From NCBI GenBank assembly GCA_020429915.1, contig JAGQKV010000015.1:129593-165284 (forward strand): a DNA stretch of 35,692 bases, given 5' to 3'. The stretch comes from Candidatus Omnitrophota bacterium. GTDB lineage: Bacteria; Omnitrophota; Gorgyraeia; Zapsychrales; Zapsychraceae. The translations under genes and the position numbers were made by a program. The notes under the pieces were generated by a model. The model was not told the origin of the DNA. It ran no database searches and saw only the letters and a program-made list of their open reading frames with translations. Positions 34,201-35,692 of this stretch are shown one piece after another (the first letter of the stretch is position 1; every line of letters starts with the position of its first letter).

Positions 34201-34520
34201 TCCTCCGGTTCGGTCTGGGTGGCGGCCTCCCACAGCTTCAGGAAATCCGAATACGGGATGTAAACGCCTTTATCTGCGCCAGTAAAAATCGTGTCGAGCT
34301 TTTCATAGGGGACGTACACCTTGCTTTGCGTCACGTGCGGCGCCTTGGTCTTGGCGATCCGGCGTTGTATCAGCTTCTGTCCGGCGGCACGGTCGGCCTC
34401 CTGAGCGGCTTGGGCCGCTTCTACGACCCCAGCCGGTTGGTCGGCACGCGTAGCCGCCCGGGCCGACGGCACCGGCAGCAGCAGGCATACGGTCAAATAT
34501 AAAAGGAATAACTTTTTCAT
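31230..34520 (-). CDS. 1096-residue membrane-anchored periplasmic protein, single-module relative of the giant protein
   Basis: GGGGGGAGATT ribosome site before the ATG. Signal peptide 1-22 (MKKLFLLYLTVCLLLPVPSA). After an Ala/Gln-rich linker come two copies of a short motif, KVYVPYEKLDTIF (67-79) and GVYIPYSDFLKLW (85-97), then a long beta-sandwich-like region with internal repeats: AFKYFRRPYTIALAISK (423-439) and AFRYLSHPYRLALITTK (775-791). LYGLDIDIVREGQMFRFSKL (976-995) precedes three membrane helices (about 1011-1027, 1041-1056, 1061-1079) and a basic C-terminus. No catalytic motif is seen. Most of the chain should be periplasmic, tethered by its C-terminus. It is co-transcribed with the giant gene (3-base gap). 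I do not recognise a characterised family. Confidence 0.92.
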   Translation of the reverse strand: MKKLFLLYLTVCLLLPVPSARAATRADQPAGVVEAAQAAQEADRAAGQKLIQRRIAKTKAPHVTQSKVYVPYEKLDTIFTGADKGVYIPYSDFLKLWEAATQTEPEDEVPPPPVEAAIIRAEYTGTVSEELAEFEATLRVSALKEEWAKLILNVNDIAVTALSIDGKTPLINAAPGGLELVLPKKGEYDLKMSFSTKVSTAPGEKFVAFQIPSSPLTKLDMRIPGTDLDVKIEPMLSQKSTVSGDSTQFSAFLSPEGKVNVRWLAKSVDDEDQQSVFFAKVTSEIFVKESVYQIDTGINISVVQNKAESFRVRIPEGISLVSVDGKNIKDWDLADDRVLTVNLYEEVEDNFAFAISTERYRDMDEAAFTVPQFEVIDAKREDGEIIIKAEPTLRVQVDKKERVTQIDPRELHGRINFANFVSAFKYFRRPYTIALAISKIEPKITVDQQVLVAFSETIIDYYAYAKFTVKDAGVFKFRFAMPDGFRVVEVGNEATVDSYDVADEEGQPVLTVVLKNKAMGEFALPVHLEADKEDKDLAIDLPKLINLEAEKDEGVIALALRKNLKLTTEDMRSLRPMSLEELQAIGIRVRDPKNEMAAGYRYSTTDYASRLNVNKRETKIIAQVVRVVDIQETAMKVNDTINYQVLYAPVSQFQVQYPAAVAKDAVITGNNIKEKRLSVDPKTGVGTWTVALHSPVLNNFVLNVTLEQKLPSIKIGEQRGIELPPVVVKNVFNESGVIAVGKSPTLQVESEESNLEPIDTKELPGNVNRAQSVLAFRYLSHPYRLALITTKHEYEKVLDAVVNQAHFDIVLSKEGVAKTEGVFRIMNTNRQSLALTMPEGTDKIYAVFISGKKASISIGKNDREKIVMLPKDINPGQEFTLRIIYQTKVKKKFGFLGGLRVENAEFGDIPTSKITWRLFLPRDYSYPRMHGSMNPDRYEGPQPLLESAVRSQVVRGQQRVRLEGQKIPRQNDEPTLYGLDIDIVREGQMFRFSKLDKNAYLKVGYVKRDAVWPICLVVLALTGWLFMRIHTQPEARRKRNMTIFLAAILVLNVLLPQGFKLFGALMIIAVAACMGYLLFTKLRQGNLFKKKQGGGE

Positions 34521-34949
34521 AATCTCCCCCCGGGATTAAAGTTAGGAATAGACAATAATATGTGTGATTCGATAATAGGCTTGGGGCGGGACCACGCGCC
34601 CGGCACACGTCCGGCGGCGGTAATCGAGGGCTTTGAGTTCTGCTTCAAAATGATCATTAATTGTTCTTGTTGATAGGCTTAACAAGAGCTCAACAGAAAC
34701 TTGCTAGTATTCAACCACGAACACGTGGACATGGCAAGCGTTTATTCGGTCCTCCGCTTGAGTTGCGCGAGGACTGGGGGATTAAACGGTGGATTGGGAA
34801 AAAAGTTACAAATTGGATAAGGGCGAGTTGGGATTTGTGATTGGGGATTAGGGATTTGAACAGTTTGCTTTCGGGACAATCAATAATTGCTCAAGAAATT
34901 CTCCGTTATAACACATCGGGCAATCTCCCAAATCCCGAATCACCAATCA
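34521..34949. other. Gene-free 429-base region between hemA and the envelope-protein operon
   Basis: No supported gene on either strand. It contains the 5' leader of the 1096-residue gene (TATTAT boxes near 34579 and 34560 on the minus strand could be -10 elements, but no convincing -35 is seen), the inverted repeats at 34665-34687 and 34715-34728, and most of the inverted-repeat element at 34837-34950. It is more AT-rich than its surroundings. Confidence 0.5.
34665..34687. repeat. Inverted repeat with 7-base arms, candidate operator
   Basis: TCTTGTT, nine bases, AACAAGA, about 145 bases upstream of the envelope operon. A second short one (CCACG-aaca-CGTGG variant, 34715-34728) lies just beyond. 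Could be regulatory sites for the operon. Confidence 0.35.
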
Positions 34950-34950
34950 C
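34837..34950. repeat. 114-base MITE-like element with 21-base terminal inverted repeats
   Basis: Left arm 34837-34857 (GTGATTGGGGATTAG...) and right arm 34930-34950 are inverted copies with two mismatches. The right end touches the last base of the hemA stop codon. No clear target-site duplication is visible; the arms are built of GGGATT-like units, so a simple-repeat origin is an alternative to a mobile element. Confidence 0.5.
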
Positions 34951-35692
34951 TATATGGAGTACGAAAATACAAAATACGGAAGCACCCGCTCGTCGTAACC
35001 GGTTTCATTGCGCAGCTTGCGTTTGAGTTCGTGCATCTTGGAATCGATCAGCTTATTAACCGCCGCTACCGCTGAGCGGCGTTTATTCAAATTTTCCCGA
35101 ACGATCGCACTCAGGTCATCGATCTTGAACAACTTCACACCGGGCAGATCGCCGACGGCCGGTTCAATATTACGGGGCGTGGAGATATCAATACAAATCA
35201 ATTCCCGATGGCGCCGCTGCCGCATCACCGGGGCCATATAGTCACGACTGAGCAGATAGGAACCCGCGCTGGCCGAGACAATGCACAAGTCGACCCGGCC
35301 CATTATTTTGTAGAGGTCCAAATAAGAGTAGGCGCGCCCGCCAATCCTGGCCGCCAGGGTCTCGGCCTTTTCCCGGGTCCGGTTGACCACATAGGTGTCG
35401 CCCGCGCCTTTCCGCTGCAGCTGCGATGCGGTCAGCTCACTCATTTTACCTGCTCCGATAATGAGGATCGATCGGTGCCCCAATTCGCCCAGTGCCCGCT
35501 CCGCCATCTGGACCGCGGCCCAACTGACCGACGCTCCGCCGCAGCTAATGGATGTCTCGACCTGGGCCTTCTTTCCGGCCCGGATCACGGTCTGCGTCAG
35601 CAAATTGAAGTCGCGGGCAAGCAGCCCTTCTTCCCGTGACATCTCCACCGCCGCCTTGACCTGTCCGAGGATCTGTTTCTCCCCGATCACCA
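34950..35692 (-). CDS. hemA: Glutamyl-tRNA reductase, 3' part (5' end outside window)
   Basis: 247 codons are visible, beginning within the catalytic domain at VIGEKQILGQVK. The NADPH-binding domain is clear: ILIIGAGKMSELTASQLQRK and VVNRTREKAE, followed by CIDISTPRNIEPAVGDLPG. The enzyme reduces glutamyl-tRNA to glutamate-1-semialdehyde, the first step of C5 tetrapyrrole synthesis. After the linker helix (LNKRRSAVAAVNKLIDSKMH) only about 20 residues remain, ending YFVFSYSI; the usual C-terminal dimerisation domain of roughly 70-100 residues is missing. The stop abuts an inverted-repeat element. Short HemA forms exist, so loss may be natural or due to element insertion. Confidence 0.93.
   Translation of the reverse strand, partial: VIGEKQILGQVKAAVEMSREEGLLARDFNLLTQTVIRAGKKAQVETSISCGGASVSWAAVQMAERALGELGHRSILIIGAGKMSELTASQLQRKGAGDTYVVNRTREKAETLAARIGGRAYSYLDLYKIMGRVDLCIVSASAGSYLLSRDYMAPVMRQRRHRELICIDISTPRNIEPAVGDLPGVKLFKIDDLSAIVRENLNKRRSAVAAVNKLIDSKMHELKRKLRNETGYDERVLPYFVFSYSI

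Noticed and set aside
32442-34502. 686-codon open frame on the plus strand
   Set aside because: It lies antisense to the clearly coding 1096-residue gene, which has a signal peptide, ribosome site and homology to its neighbour; the plus-strand product is His/Arg-rich without motifs. A mirror of codon bias.
1-35692. CRISPR arrays, tRNA/rRNA genes, insertion sequences, phage genes
   Set aside because: I looked through the intergenic stretches on both strands and found no regularly spaced repeats, cloverleaf sequences, transposase or integrase frames.

Overview
The window is a moderately GC-rich stretch of a bacterial chromosome in which 30 of 31 recognised genes lie on the minus strand. It is Gram-negative in character: a LapA-type inner-membrane protein, a PEP-CTERM sorting signal, RimK/RimB and large secreted beta-rich envelope proteins. 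I cannot assign a taxon from sequence alone. The combination of a giant envelope protein, PEP-CTERM, Hanks-type kinase and mixed operons fits an uncultivated or PVC-like lineage better than a proteobacterium, but this is a weak inference. There are no tRNA, rRNA, CRISPR, phage or transposase genes.

Layout in the direction of minus-strand transcription, from high to low coordinates. (1) The 3' part of hemA (34950-35692) ends at a small inverted-repeat element. (2) A two-gene operon (23199-34520) encodes a 1096-residue and a 2675-residue secreted/membrane protein built from the same module; the larger contains the module twice, with an internal signal-peptide-like segment at the junction. A PEP-CTERM gene with its own promoter follows. 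(3) Next come an alpha/beta hydrolase and two small exported proteins. (4) A tightly overlapping eight-gene operon (13576-19764) runs mscS-lapA-corA-rimB-rimK-M14 deacylase-protein kinase-PP2C phosphatase, preceded by the decayed remnant of a second mscS and ended by a hairpin terminator. RimK carries an extra RCK_C (TrkA-C) domain. (5) A CBS-pair protein and a PilT-like ATPase fused to a receiver domain lacking the phosphoacceptor aspartate. (6) A lone plus-strand HEPN-like gene, convergent with pilT and divergent from a secreted PDZ protein. (7) A long operon (1-10065) built around arginine succinyltransferase-pathway catabolism: CxxC protein, M20 hydrolase, class III aminotransferase, astA, astD, a DUF1338 (HglS-like) protein, astB, purU, DUF1294, a small Cys-rich membrane protein and a FIST sensor domain cut by the window edge.

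How the genes may work together. The arginine operon has recognisable AstA, AstB and AstD; the aminotransferase and M20 hydrolase probably fill the AstC and AstE steps. DUF1338, PurU and FIST suggest additional 2-oxo-acid, one-carbon and sensing roles. The mscS-to-PP2C operon joins ion/osmotic homeostasis to post-translational control (S6-type glutamylation and Ser/Thr phosphorylation). The most novel part is the 11.3-kb pair of triplicated-module envelope proteins, for which I recognise no characterised family.

Several genes have a -10 box only 6-7 bases before the start codon and no Shine-Dalgarno, suggesting leaderless mRNAs, while most others have strong AGGAGG-like sites.
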